From contig VBMI01000094.1 in assembly GCA_005878955.1 (NCBI GenBank), positions 1 through 39,756 on the forward strand: DNA of 39,756 nucleotides, in the 5' to 3' direction. Below the pieces are notes generated by a model, which saw nothing but the letters and a program-made list of their open reading frames with translations, made no database searches and was not told the origin of the DNA. Source of the DNA: Methanobacteriota archaeon (GTDB lineage: Archaea > Thermoplasmatota > Thermoplasmata > RBG-16-68-12). The position numbers and the translations under genes were made by a program. This document shows positions 1-9,310 of the stretch, in pieces; the first letter of the stretch is position 1; every line of letters begins with the position of its first letter.

Positions 1-93
1 GGGGATGCGAATCTCTGCTGACATGTGGAACCTTGCACTGGTTTCGGACGGGGTGGGCCCGAGACCTGACTAGTAACCGACGTTCGCAGTATT

Positions 94-120
94 GTATTTA
101 CTTGAAGTGGACATGTCCAC
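94..120 (+). promoter_or_regulatory. TATA box plus perfect 14-bp palindrome ahead of the FN3 gene
   Basis: A TATA-like TGTATTTA lies at 94-101. A perfect palindrome, GTGGACATGTCCAC, lies at 107-120, where it would sit between the TATA box and the predicted transcription start near 122. That is a typical place for an archaeal repressor to bind. The operator role is inferred. Confidence 0.5.
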
Positions 121-165
121 CACGTCCTCTTGTCCGAGGGAACCCGCCTCGCTCGCGGGTGAGCC

Positions 166-528
166 ATGGGCGCAAAACTGCTCAGTGGGTTGGCGGCGTG
201 TCTCCTATTGTTGGGACTGGCGGGGATCGTCTTTGCGGGTGACATGAATCACAAAGAACCGACCTCCGTGACTTCGACGTGTGGTACCGCTTCGGCTACC
301 GTCTCTTGGGCGGCGGTAAGCGACGACCACCTCTCGGGCTACGATGTCTACAAGAAGCTCCACACGGACGTCGATTACGTACGCGCAAACACGCAGCTTG
401 TGTCAGCTACAACGTACTCCGTGACGGGTTTGTCGTCCTCGGCGACGTACGACTTCGCGGTCATGGCCATGTACAACGACGGCCACCGGTCCAACTTGTC
501 GACTCCCGCGAGCTGCACTACGGGCTAA
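166..528 (+). CDS. Small secreted fibronectin type III domain protein
   Basis: This 120-residue protein begins with an N-terminal signal peptide (hydrophobic residues about 4-24, ending near FAG). One fibronectin type III-like beta-sandwich follows at about 32-118. The FN3 hallmarks are a VSWAAVSDDHLSGYDVY strand pair and a late YSVTGLSSSATYDFAVMA segment. It should be exported and act as a binding or adhesive module; no catalytic residues are visible. The ATG at 166 is the first start after an in-frame stop at 160-162, and a TATA box at 94-101 implies a leader of about 44 bases. Its stop overlaps that of the convergent STAND gene by 3 bases. There is no membrane anchor, so the protein is either released or held by a partner. 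The fold call is good; the biological role is unknown. Confidence 0.72.
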   Translation: MGAKLLSGLAACLLLLGLAGIVFAGDMNHKEPTSVTSTCGTASATVSWAAVSDDHLSGYDVYKKLHTDVDYVRANTQLVSATTYSVTGLSSSATYDFAVMAMYNDGHRSNLSTPASCTTG

Positions 529-3158
529 CCGAGTTCGCGAAGCTCGTCCGAAATCTCCCCCTCGAGTCGCCCGTTCTCCTCAACTCGAGCCAGATCCAGC
601 GCGCGCTCTAGGAATTGCCGAGCCTCTTCCTTGCGAGCAGTCCGTCGCGAGGCCCGAGCGAGATGTTGGAGCGCCTGGATCCGGAGCGGGGGTTGGCTCG
701 TCCGCTCGATGAAACCCTCGGCCCGCCGGACGTACTCGCCCGCCACATCTTCCTTTCCGCGATTCCAGTTCGCGAAGGCGAGCCAGGCCGCACAGGATGC
801 CGCCGAGCCGTGCTCTTCGAGTATCTCATACGCCTCGAGCGCTTCCTCCAAGACGGGGATCATCCCGCCATAGTCGCGTCTTTCGAGTTGGACTGCGGAG
901 AGGTTGTACAACGCCGCCGCGAGAACCCCCAGCGCGCCGGTCGCCCTCGCTTCCGAAGCCGCCCGATCGAGGTACGTATTCGCGTCCTCCAGCCGATTCA
1001 GTTCGAGAAGGTTCCCGCCGAGGCCCGCGCACACCTTGGCGATGTCCAGGCGGTGCCCTCCCCGCTCGAGCAGCCGCAACGCCTCGTTCTCTTGATCTAC
1101 TGCGCCCGCGAAATCCCCCTGACGGGAACGGAGCCGTCCGAGTCCGTAGGCGCAGAGCCCCTCCCACCGTCGATCGCCGACGTCGAACGCGACGGCGCGC
1201 CCGTGTTCGAAGGCCTCCCGTGCCTCCTCGATCCGGTCCGCCGCCTCGTGGACTCCGCCAATCCAGTATTGCGTCTCTGCGAGGAGGCGGAGGGCCCCGA
1301 GCCCCTCAAGGCGCTCCCTCGCATCGAGGAGGAGGGGAAGAGCCAATCCGGACCCGCGTTGGAGCTCCGCCTTCCCCTGTCCGAGGCGGGCCTCGGCAGC
1401 GGTCCGCGGATCCCGGGCGGCGCGAGCGGCGGAAAACGCCTTCGAAGCCTCCGCCCGCCGACCCAGGGCGAACAGCGCCTGTCCCCGGAGGACGTGCATC
1501 CGTGGCGGGAAGGCCTTCTTCTCCGGGCCCCAGGACGCGGGGTCGAGGAGCGGGAGGAGCGACGCGGCGAATCCTTCCTCGATCGCGGCCTCGCCCCGAT
1601 CTAGGGCGAGCGCAATCCCCCGGTCGAAGGCCCCGGCGCGCAGGAATTGGTTGATCGCCGCGACGGCGTCAATCGTCTGGGAGATCGCGGCAAGGATCGC
1701 CCCCGCCCGGAGGTGCAGGGCCGCGAGGCGCTTCGGCGGGGTGGCCTGCAGGACGGCCTCTCGGATGAGGTCGTGAACGACGGCCCTGCCCCCGTCCGCT
1801 TCCCGGACCAGGCACCGGCGGACGAGCTCCCGGGCGTCCGCCCCGAGCGCGGCGAGCGGGACCGTACCCTCGAAAATGGATGCGAGTTCGAGCGCGCGGC
1901 GGGCACTGCTGTCGAGGCGGGCCAAGGCCTCCTCGGCGAACCATGTGGCGGACGTTCGCCGAACCCCGGCGAGCGGGAGGCGGCCCGCCCCCGCGAGTTC
2001 CAGGGAGAGCGGGTGGCCGCCGCACTGCCGGACGATCTCATCGCGGCTCGAGGCGGGGGTCCCCAGGGCTTGGAGGACGGCCATGGCATCCGGGCGGGGC
2101 AGGTCATCCAGCTCCAGCTCCCACACTCGGTTCCGCGCGAGGTCCTCGGCGCGAACGTACGGGACCCGCTCGCGGGCGAGGAAGAGGACCTTGGGGGTCT
2201 CCGAGCCCGGCTCCATCCGCAGCAGTTCGCTCAGGAGGTCGCCGGTCTCGCGATCCGCGAGGTGGGCGTCGTCGAAGACCAGGAGGGATGCGACCTCCCG
2301 GAGGTCCCGCCGGAGGAGCGAGAGATGTACGCGCCCTTCCCCTTCCGGCGGGCGCTCGAGGGAGTCCGCGAGGGCCGGACGGCCCGCGCCCGCGAGGAAG
2401 TCCGCAAGGTCCCGGAGCACCTCGTCCGCGGTCGTTTCGGGACGGAGGCGCCGCCACAGGACGTGGACGCGGCCCTTGAGGCCCGCGACCCACTTGGCCG
2501 CGAGAGCGGTCTTGCCGATGCCTGGAAGGCCCACGACAAGGAGCCCGCGGGCCACGGGGTCGGCGAAGAACGCGTCCAGGTGCCCGACCTCGATTGTCCT
2601 CCCGCGAAAGTGCGGGGGGGCCGCCGAACCCCGGACGTCAAACACCTTGCCCCCCTGGGCGTGGGCCTGTCGGTCGAGGAACCGTCGCAGATCCAGCCTC
2701 CCGTGCTCGATGCTCGAGACGAGTTCGGAGAGCTTCGGCCGGCGGGGAAGGAGGAGGCGGACCTCGTACAATCTGCGCTCCGACACCTGCCCCTGGAGGT
2801 CCACGACGGGCAGGCGCTGCTCCTCGACCTTCCGTCGGAGGGCCTGCCCCCGCCGCAGACCCGCCTCCGTCAGGAAGTATGCGAGGCGCCGGCGGGCCTG
2901 GCCCGCGACATGCACCTTTGCGGTCTTCACGAACCCGCGGGCCCGGAGCCTCCCCATCGCACGGGACACGTGGGATCGACGCGCGGCGAGCACCTGCGAA
3001 ATCCGATCCTGGGTCGCTTCCTGTGCGAGCGGGTCGTCCTCCCGGAGGTCCCCCCGCTCGAGCAGGTACAGGAGGCACTCGTCCGGGAGCGTGATACGCA
3101 GACCCACGAGGGTGGACAGTTCCACCGGGGGCTTAAAGCCCCCGAAGAGGTGAGCCAC
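525..3158 (-). CDS. STAND-family ATPase regulator: winged helix, NTPase, TPR repeats
   Basis: This 877-residue cytoplasmic protein has three parts. Residues about 24-101 look like a MarR-type winged helix, with the recognition segment near SQVLAARRSHVSRAMGRLRA. Residues about 180-400 form an NB-ARC/STAND NTPase. It has a Walker A GLPGIGKTA at 210-218, a Walker B SLLVFDDAH at 291-299, and a GGHPLSLELA motif at 380-389 equivalent to the GLPL motif. The rest is helical TPR-like repeats, for example WEGLCAYGLGRLRSRQGDFA. STAND proteins with this layout (MalT- or AfsR-like) act as ligand-gated switches, and the winged helix suggests transcription control. Translation starts at GTG 3156-3158. The gene diverges from the small gene at 3206. 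Target and ligand are unknown. Confidence 0.82.
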   Translation of the reverse strand: MAHLFGGFKPPVELSTLVGLRITLPDECLLYLLERGDLREDDPLAQEATQDRISQVLAARRSHVSRAMGRLRARGFVKTAKVHVAGQARRRLAYFLTEAGLRRGQALRRKVEEQRLPVVDLQGQVSERRLYEVRLLLPRRPKLSELVSSIEHGRLDLRRFLDRQAHAQGGKVFDVRGSAAPPHFRGRTIEVGHLDAFFADPVARGLLVVGLPGIGKTALAAKWVAGLKGRVHVLWRRLRPETTADEVLRDLADFLAGAGRPALADSLERPPEGEGRVHLSLLRRDLREVASLLVFDDAHLADRETGDLLSELLRMEPGSETPKVLFLARERVPYVRAEDLARNRVWELELDDLPRPDAMAVLQALGTPASSRDEIVRQCGGHPLSLELAGAGRLPLAGVRRTSATWFAEEALARLDSSARRALELASIFEGTVPLAALGADARELVRRCLVREADGGRAVVHDLIREAVLQATPPKRLAALHLRAGAILAAISQTIDAVAAINQFLRAGAFDRGIALALDRGEAAIEEGFAASLLPLLDPASWGPEKKAFPPRMHVLRGQALFALGRRAEASKAFSAARAARDPRTAAEARLGQGKAELQRGSGLALPLLLDARERLEGLGALRLLAETQYWIGGVHEAADRIEEAREAFEHGRAVAFDVGDRRWEGLCAYGLGRLRSRQGDFAGAVDQENEALRLLERGGHRLDIAKVCAGLGGNLLELNRLEDANTYLDRAASEARATGALGVLAAALYNLSAVQLERRDYGGMIPVLEEALEAYEILEEHGSAASCAAWLAFANWNRGKEDVAGEYVRRAEGFIERTSQPPLRIQALQHLARASRRTARKEEARQFLERALDLARVEENGRLEGEISDELRELG

Positions 3159-3205
3159 CGGTAACGGAGGGATCGAGATTGCATGCCCTGCAGGTGGTAC
3201 ACGGG

Positions 3206-3526
3206 ATGGAAGACGGATGGCGAGAGGCGTTCAGCCGGTCGAGCTCCCTGTTGCGACGGGAAGGCTTTACCGTGTCGCGAGAGCGGACAGGGTCCCGAAA
3301 CGGGAGCGCGCGTCCGCCGGACATCCTCGCGACGCACGGCGCGCGGGTCGTCCAAGCGTTCGTCCTCGTGGACGCGGACATCGACTCCGGAGATACGAGG
3401 AGACGGATTGCGGCCGCCGTCCGTCGCGGCGAGACCCGGGTGTTCGTCCGCTGGCCGCTACGATGGAGGATGCTGTCGAACGTCGACCGGTGGGGCCTCC
3501 GCGGGGTCTCGGTCGCGACGTGGTGA
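3206..3526 (+). CDS. Small protein of unknown function
   Basis: This 106-residue protein fills the gap between the divergent STAND gene and the FmdE gene. I chose ATG 3206; an in-frame TTG at 3179 would add nine residues. It is basic, with a helical N-terminus (WREAFSRSSSLLRREGF) followed by alternating strands and helices (VVQAFVLVDADI, TRRRIAAAVRRGETRVFVRW). That alternation resembles a small alpha/beta fold, distantly like a restriction-endonuclease-type core, but no convincing catalytic set is visible, so I assign no function. The amino-acid composition and the lack of another gene here support real coding. A downstream TATA box at 3545-3552 separates it from the next gene. Confidence 0.5.
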   Translation: MEDGWREAFSRSSSLLRREGFTVSRERTGSRNGSARPPDILATHGARVVQAFVLVDADIDSGDTRRRIAAAVRRGETRVFVRWPLRWRMLSNVDRWGLRGVSVATW

Positions 3527-3544
3527 GGCGCGCTGGCGCGCAAG

Positions 3545-3552
3545 GATTTACG
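3545..3552 (+). promoter_or_regulatory. TATA box of the FmdE-family gene
   Basis: GATTTACG is centred about 26 bases before ATG 3575, which places the transcription start at or next to the start codon (leaderless). Confidence 0.5.
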
Positions 3553-3574
3553 CCTCGGCGCCCTTGAGCCTCTG

Positions 3575-3979
3575 ATGGAGCTCCCGCCGGACCTCGAGGC
3601 CCTGAGGTCGTTCCATGGGCACCTCGGCGTGTACGTGATCATCGGCCTCCGCATGGGGGTGATCGGGAAGCGGCACCTCGGCACGTACAAGGGGCTGACC
3701 GCGTCCGTCCGCTCCCGCCCCGAGCCCCCGATGCTGTGCGTCGTGGACGGGGTCCAGTTCTCGAGCGGGTGCACGATGGGGAAGGGGAACATCCGCGTCG
3801 AGGCGGGGGAGGAGCCCGAAGTGGTGTTCACGAAGGACGGCCGTGTCGTGCGGGTCGGTCTGCGACCGGGCTGGCGGGAACGGATCGACCGGGAGATGTC
3901 GAAGGAGCGGGAGGTCGAGCAGTCCCTCTTCTACTTCTCCGCTCCGGAAGCGGAACTGTTCGACGTCGGGGAGTCGTAG
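3575..3979 (+). CDS. FmdE family protein (formylmethanofuran dehydrogenase subunit E-like)
   Basis: This 134-residue protein matches the FmdE/Tungsten formylmethanofuran dehydrogenase E family. The N-terminal FHGHLGVYVIIGLRMG segment at about 13-28 carries the conserved His pair and glycines. A central VDGVQFSSGCTMGKGN segment carries the family's conserved Cys. FmdE proteins bind a metal through such His/Cys residues, and their exact role is unsettled even in methanogens. Here no other methanofuran dehydrogenase subunit (fwd/fmd A-D) or molybdopterin gene is nearby, so it is a stand-alone member and need not act in methanogenesis. ATG 3575 follows a well-placed TATA box and is probably leaderless. 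The stop at 3979 is 2 bases from the stop of the convergent subtilase gene. Confidence 0.85.
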   Translation: MELPPDLEALRSFHGHLGVYVIIGLRMGVIGKRHLGTYKGLTASVRSRPEPPMLCVVDGVQFSSGCTMGKGNIRVEAGEEPEVVFTKDGRVVRVGLRPGWRERIDREMSKEREVEQSLFYFSAPEAELFDVGES

Positions 3980-3981
3980 CC

Positions 3982-6900
3982 TCACTGGCCGGGGACGTTC
4001 CAGTTCGCCGGCAGCGCGACCTGGATCCAGTATCCTCGCCCGGTGACGAGGAGGTCGCCCGCCGCCATCACGCGGGTCTGCCCCGGCACGGCGGTCGGGT
4101 CGAACGCGAGGATCGACGTCGCCCCCGTCGCCGTCATCGCCTGTCCCGCGGTCATGGTCCCGAAGCTCGGGAACGAGACGAGGTTCCACCCGCTCGACAG
4201 GGAGATCCGCGTGGACACCGGGATCACGCCCGCGACGGTGAACCGGTCCGCGACCGCGAGGTCCACGTACACGCCCTGGCCTTGGCCGACGATCCGCAGG
4301 GAGTTCTGTCCCGCCGTCCGCCCGCCGGAGAATGTGAGCCACGTCCCCGTCGCGCTGTCGTACGTCCACCCGCCCCGGAGGGGCGAGGGGGCGAGGAGGG
4401 TCTGGAACACGGTCGCGAACCGGAGGTCGGACTGCGTCACGGGGAACGACACGAGGGAGACCCCCGTGGGCAGGTCCATGCTGAACTTCGAGGCGCGGCT
4501 CGTGCTGTCCGCGGTGTTCCCCGCGGCGTCCACGGTCCGGATCAGGTAGAAGTACGTCAGGGAGGCGGCCTGGTCCCCCGCGCCGACGTCCGTGTACGAG
4601 TACGTCCCCGGGGCGGGGATGTCCGAGCCCACCTGGACGTACGACCCTCCGAGGGCGGTCGCCCGCATCACGCGGTACAGGACCGTGCCGCCGATGAGCC
4701 CTTCGTCCGAGGCCTTCTGCCACGTGAGGACCACGTTGTTGAACGTGGCCCCCGCCAGGGCGCCGGCGCTGATGGTCGCCTGTAGAGGCGGCACCGTGTC
4801 GGTCCCCGCGGTGGAGGCGATCGTCGTGCACCGGCTCTCGTGCGGTCCCCAGTTCCCGCTCGCGTCCCGGGCGTGGATCCAGAAGCACTGCGTCCCCACG
4901 GGCCACGGGGCGGAGGTCGTCCACGCGATGTCCTCGCCCACCGCGTTGAACGTGCCGTCCGCGGGGTTCATCGCCTGGCCGGTCCCGTCCGGCCCCGGGG
5001 TCGCCGCCGCGAAGAGCTCCGCCGCCGCGATCGCGCTGTTCCCGCGGGTCGTGTCGTCCGCGGTCGCGCGGAACGTCACGAGGGAGCCCCGCACGATCGG
5101 GTTCGGGACGATCGAGATGCTCCCCGGCCAGATCAGCGGGCCGAGGGTGTCCCCGCCGGGCCGGTTGATCGCGAAGTCCGAGTTCGACGCGTCCGCGCCC
5201 GCGAGGAACGGCACGCCGTTATCTTGTACAACGACGCGCACGCGGTACCTCCCGCCGTTCGGCAGGCCGGTGACGTCCCAGCTGTACGAGGTGTCCGTGG
5301 GCAGGGGCGTCGTCCCGATGAGGTTCCAGCCCTGGCCGGAGTTGTCGCTGTAGTAGAGGGTCTGGGACGCGACGTTCGTCCCGCCGAACGTCTGCCGCGA
5401 CCACGTGATCGGGATCGGGCTCGTCGTGAACGTCTCGCCGCCGTTCGGGGAGACGACCTGGACCGCGGGGTGGTCCCGCCCGATGAGCCAGATGATCGTT
5501 CGGTTCAGGACGTCCGTCCGGGCCGGGTTCGACACGACCCCGGAGACGAAGTTGATCCCGGTGAACTCGAAGTAGAAGGCGACCGTCTTCGAGGGGGTCC
5601 CGCCCCAGACGCCGACGCCCGCCGTGCCGTTGTTCCCCGTGGACACCCACTTCGTGCCGACGTTGTCCGGCGAAGCGACGCCGCCACTGTCCCGCCACAC
5701 GTACGTCAGGGTCGCGCCCGCCTGCGTGCACGAGCCGCCCGTCGTCCCGCACAGGTTCCGGACCTCGTCGCCGAACCCGCCGGAGCGATGCCCGAGGTAG
5801 TTCACGCCGCCCGTGTACCCGCCGCTGATCGGGTCGCCCGCGATGCCGATGTTCTGCGTCCAGTCCGAGGGGTCGACTTGCCACGAGTTCTTCAGCGTCG
5901 ACCGGAACCAGGAGCACCGGGCGGGCGAGTAGTACGGGTTCCCGCTCGGCGAGCACAGGGACCACGCCGCGTCGTGGGACGTGAGGAAGAGGCGCCCGCC
6001 CGCGTCGAGGTAGCTCTTCAGGAGGGGCCGCTGCGCGTCGGAGAGCTGCGGGTACTGCTCGAGCCCGGTCTGCCAGATCACGACCTTGTACGGCTGGAGG
6101 GCGGCGAGCGGCGGGTCCCCCTTCACCGCGACGTCCCACTCGTTGAACGTCCAGGCGCTGTTCGTGAGCGCGTCGAGGTACATCGGGATCCGGTCCGAGG
6201 GGAACGAGGCGTCCCCGATCACCAGCAGGACATCGCCCGCGGCGGTCGTGCGGAAGGAGTAGTGGGCCCCGCCGTTCGCGTCCCGCGTCGAGTGCCCGAG
6301 CTGGTCCGCGCTCTCGACATCGTAGTAGTAGAGCGTGTCCGTCTGCAGCCCCACGATCGGGAGCGCGTGCGAGGTGACGAGCCCGGTGTCCGTCGCGGGC
6401 CCGCCGAGGCTGGCGGGGTTCGTCCCGTACCAGACCCGGGAGTTCGCGGGCTCGTTCGTCGTCCACTTGATCGTCGCGCCGGCGTTCGTGATTCCCTCCG
6501 CCCGGACGTTCGAGATCGAGGGGGCGGACGCGTCCACGGTCGCGGTCGCGACCGCGTCGTGGGCGGGGTTCGTGTCGGAGTACACCGCCTCGATCGACCC
6601 GCCCTCGCTCACCTGGAGGATCCCGTCCGCGGCGGGGTCCCCGAAGGCCGTGTTGATCTGCCCGCGCCACACGCCCGAGCCCGGCGCGGTCTCCGGGAGG
6701 GTCACGGGTTCCGGCGTCCCCTCCACCGTGCTCCGCACGTTCGCGACGAGCGGCGCGCCCGCGTTCGCGTCATGGACCTCGATGCGGATCGTGTCGCTCT
6801 CGCTGTACACCTTCTTGTCGAGGCGGATGTCCCCGTACCCGAGGTCCAGGTCCGCCACGGCCACGACCGCGAAGCCCTGAGGGCCCGCGGGCACGTTCGC

Positions 6901-9258
6901 GCCCTCGACGTGGACCGTCCACTCCCCGGCCGCGGGGGACGTCACGATGACGCCCTCGACTGGGTTGCGGGTGTCGAAGCTCCCGGTGTTCGCGACGCTC
7001 TGGCCCTGGACGTAGATGCCGAAGACGTTCCCCTTGTACACGTCCCCCGCGGGGCTCGTGACTTGGAGGTTCAGGTTGTTCACGAGGGCGGGGTTCGCGT
7101 TGGGGAATGCGGGGTAGTCGCTGTACCCCATGACGATCCGGAGCGGGGCCGCGTTCGAGTTCACGCGGATCTTGTAGTCCGACGACTGGCCCGTGGAGAG
7201 CCCCGTGAGCTGGTCGACGACCCAGAGCTTCCGGGCCCCCTCCGTCGCCGGATTCACATACAACGCGTCGTCGAGGACGAGGCGCCCGAACCCCTGCGCG
7301 TCGTTCGGGTACGTGTTCTCGGGCGTCTGGTTCGACCCGGTGCCCGTCATCTTGCGGGAGCCCGCCATCAGGATCGCCTTCACGAGCGCCGCGCTCGGGT
7401 CGAACCCGTTCGGCGCGATCGCCGAGCCACTCGGGTAGAAGCCCTGGACGAAGTACTGGCGCACGAGCGCCGCCATCCCCGCCGCGAGCGGCGTCGAGTG
7501 GCTCGTGCCGGAGAAACCGGTCGTCGCGCCCGTGTTGAGGTTGTCCGTGGGGTTGCCGCTCGAGCTCGCGGTGTTCCCGGAGAAGAACGTCATGATGTCG
7601 GGCTTGCGCCGGCCGTCCGCGGTGGGTCCGCGGCTGCTGAAACCAGAAACCGCCTCTTGCCCCGGGTACGCGTTCGCGCCGCCGATCGTGACCGCGGACT
7701 TCGAGGTTCCCGGGCTCCCGACGGTGAACAGGCCGGACCCTCCGTTGCCCGCTGCGAAGAAGATCGCCATGTCCGGGTGGTTCCAGATGAACCGGTCGAC
7801 CATCATCGCCTGGATGTCGTACCCGTTCTCGCTCGAGCCCCAGCTGTCCGAGTGGATGCGGGAGCCGTTCCCGTACGCGACGCTGAAGAGGTCGTCGTAG
7901 TTGTCGGGGATGTACGTGAGGACGTCCCCGACCTGCGGGGCCGGGCAATCCGTCGTGGGCGCGGTGGAGCCGATGTCCTCGATGATCAACTTCGCGTCGA
8001 GCGCCATCCCGTCCTCTGTGCTCGTGCCGACAGTGGCATCCGAGCCGCCCGCGTTCCCGGACGTGGACGTCCCGTGGCCCGACGGGCAGAAGCCGTTGTT
8101 GATGCTGTCCTTGTGTGCCTCCGGGTCCCCGCCGGTCCACGGGTCGATGCCCTTGTACGGGCTCATCGGGATGTACCGGACGAGCTTCCGCCGCGTGAGG
8201 TCCGTCGTGTTGTAGATGGAGCCGGGGCCCGCGATGCCGCCCTTCTGGATCGTCGCCGTGGACTCCCGGAAGAAGTTGCTGTCGAAGTCGATCCCGGTGT
8301 CGCCCATCGTGATGATCTCCCCGGCGCCCGTGATCCCGTTCGACCAGAGCCGCCGTCCGTTCGGATCGGATGGGGCGAGCCCGGTCTGGAGCAGCGCCTG
8401 CGCGCTGTAGTCGAGGATGCGGGGCAGCTCCCACGGTTCAACCCACATCACGGACGGCATCCGGGCGACGGCGACGAGGAGGCCTGCGTCGAAGCGCGCG
8501 CGTACGACGCCCATCTCGCCGATGGTGTAGACCGAGAGCACGCCATCTTGCGGCGAATCGAAACGCACGGGGGCGATTCCCTGGAGGGAGAGGGAGCGGA
8601 CGACCTCGTCTGCGTCCGCCGTATCCGCGGTGAGGATCTGGACCGTGACGGTCCCTGCCGCGCGGGCGAGCCCGGATTGGATCTTGTACCCGGGCTGGTA
8701 CGCGCCGACCCAGTCCACGAACCGCAGGCCGGTCACCGCGTCCCTCGTCGGGCCGTCCATGGAGACGAGGAAAGCATCGTTCGGGATTGATTGGAGGACC
8801 CGCGCGCCGACGGACTGGAGCCCCTTCAGCCACTCCACTTTCACAGGGCCGATGAGGTGGACCAGGTACAGGGACGAAGCAGCGGTGGGGGACGCACGAA
8901 GATCGGGACGAACGGAAGGTTCCCCCTGCCGGACATCGAACCGGACGGGCTCGAGGTTGATCCAGTGGGAGTCCTCCTGTGAATCGACGTTGATCCCGCT
9001 CGCCTCGAACCGTGCGATTGTGGACGGCGTCGCCTCGACGAGGACGAAGGAGTCGTACGCCTCGACGATGTCCGCGCCCGGGGCGATCGCCTGCACTTGC
9101 GAGGCGGGTGCGTGGACGAGGACGGAGACCGGTGCCCCGTCGGAGGCGGTGGGGGCGATCGCGAGGAGCGTGGGGATTCCGGCGGTCAGGACGAGCACGA
9201 CGGCGAGCACCTCAGCGATTCGAACGGGCTTCAACCTCCCACCTATCCATCCGTCCAA
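3982..9258 (-). CDS. Large secreted subtilisin-like (S8) protease with multiple beta-sandwich domains
   Basis: This 1758-residue exported protease has a signal peptide at about 13-35 and a long prodomain to about 290. The S8 catalytic domain follows, with Asp320 (MGDTGID), His395 (GHGTS), oxyanion Asn505 (AAGNGG) and Ser586 (GTSHSTP). A subtilase C-terminal beta-sandwich lies at about 700-800 and an FN3 domain near 926. A Rossmann-like block at about 1006-1106 (DVLLVIGDASF, then YLDAGGRLFLTSHDAAW) resembles class-I amidotransferase folds. Ig-like domains lie near 1266 (VVSPNGGETF) and 1373, and another FN3 near 1510. Two C-terminal modules contain LVSFP. There is no C-terminal anchor, so it is probably released or cell-associated by binding. 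The start is TTG 9256-9258; an in-frame TTG eight codons later is possible. It likely acts in extracellular protein degradation that feeds peptide uptake (inference). Confidence 0.9.
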   Translation of the reverse strand: MDGWIGGRLKPVRIAEVLAVVLVLTAGIPTLLAIAPTASDGAPVSVLVHAPASQVQAIAPGADIVEAYDSFVLVEATPSTIARFEASGINVDSQEDSHWINLEPVRFDVRQGEPSVRPDLRASPTAASSLYLVHLIGPVKVEWLKGLQSVGARVLQSIPNDAFLVSMDGPTRDAVTGLRFVDWVGAYQPGYKIQSGLARAAGTVTVQILTADTADADEVVRSLSLQGIAPVRFDSPQDGVLSVYTIGEMGVVRARFDAGLLVAVARMPSVMWVEPWELPRILDYSAQALLQTGLAPSDPNGRRLWSNGITGAGEIITMGDTGIDFDSNFFRESTATIQKGGIAGPGSIYNTTDLTRRKLVRYIPMSPYKGIDPWTGGDPEAHKDSINNGFCPSGHGTSTSGNAGGSDATVGTSTEDGMALDAKLIIEDIGSTAPTTDCPAPQVGDVLTYIPDNYDDLFSVAYGNGSRIHSDSWGSSENGYDIQAMMVDRFIWNHPDMAIFFAAGNGGSGLFTVGSPGTSKSAVTIGGANAYPGQEAVSGFSSRGPTADGRRKPDIMTFFSGNTASSSGNPTDNLNTGATTGFSGTSHSTPLAAGMAALVRQYFVQGFYPSGSAIAPNGFDPSAALVKAILMAGSRKMTGTGSNQTPENTYPNDAQGFGRLVLDDALYVNPATEGARKLWVVDQLTGLSTGQSSDYKIRVNSNAAPLRIVMGYSDYPAFPNANPALVNNLNLQVTSPAGDVYKGNVFGIYVQGQSVANTGSFDTRNPVEGVIVTSPAAGEWTVHVEGANVPAGPQGFAVVAVADLDLGYGDIRLDKKVYSESDTIRIEVHDANAGAPLVANVRSTVEGTPEPVTLPETAPGSGVWRGQINTAFGDPAADGILQVSEGGSIEAVYSDTNPAHDAVATATVDASAPSISNVRAEGITNAGATIKWTTNEPANSRVWYGTNPASLGGPATDTGLVTSHALPIVGLQTDTLYYYDVESADQLGHSTRDANGGAHYSFRTTAAGDVLLVIGDASFPSDRIPMYLDALTNSAWTFNEWDVAVKGDPPLAALQPYKVVIWQTGLEQYPQLSDAQRPLLKSYLDAGGRLFLTSHDAAWSLCSPSGNPYYSPARCSWFRSTLKNSWQVDPSDWTQNIGIAGDPISGGYTGGVNYLGHRSGGFGDEVRNLCGTTGGSCTQAGATLTYVWRDSGGVASPDNVGTKWVSTGNNGTAGVGVWGGTPSKTVAFYFEFTGINFVSGVVSNPARTDVLNRTIIWLIGRDHPAVQVVSPNGGETFTTSPIPITWSRQTFGGTNVASQTLYYSDNSGQGWNLIGTTPLPTDTSYSWDVTGLPNGGRYRVRVVVQDNGVPFLAGADASNSDFAINRPGGDTLGPLIWPGSISIVPNPIVRGSLVTFRATADDTTRGNSAIAAAELFAAATPGPDGTGQAMNPADGTFNAVGEDIAWTTSAPWPVGTQCFWIHARDASGNWGPHESRCTTIASTAGTDTVPPLQATISAGALAGATFNNVVLTWQKASDEGLIGGTVLYRVMRATALGGSYVQVGSDIPAPGTYSYTDVGAGDQAASLTYFYLIRTVDAAGNTADSTSRASKFSMDLPTGVSLVSFPVTQSDLRFATVFQTLLAPSPLRGGWTYDSATGTWLTFSGGRTAGQNSLRIVGQGQGVYVDLAVADRFTVAGVIPVSTRISLSSGWNLVSFPSFGTMTAGQAMTATGATSILAFDPTAVPGQTRVMAAGDLLVTGRGYWIQVALPANWNVPGQ

Positions 9259-9310
9259 GACAGAAACCGTGTCCGGCGGGTTCGAGCTAATGGCCGCGTA
9301 GCGGTCGCGT

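Noticed and set aside
615-1604. Long plus-strand open frames opposite the STAND gene
   Set aside because: Antisense shadows of the STAND gene; composition is repetitive Arg/Pro/Glu and no start signals were found.
4840-8790. A 1316-codon open frame on the plus strand
   Set aside because: It is antisense to the subtilase gene, is extremely rich in Arg, Pro and Gly, and has no domain. It is an artefact of high GC codon bias.
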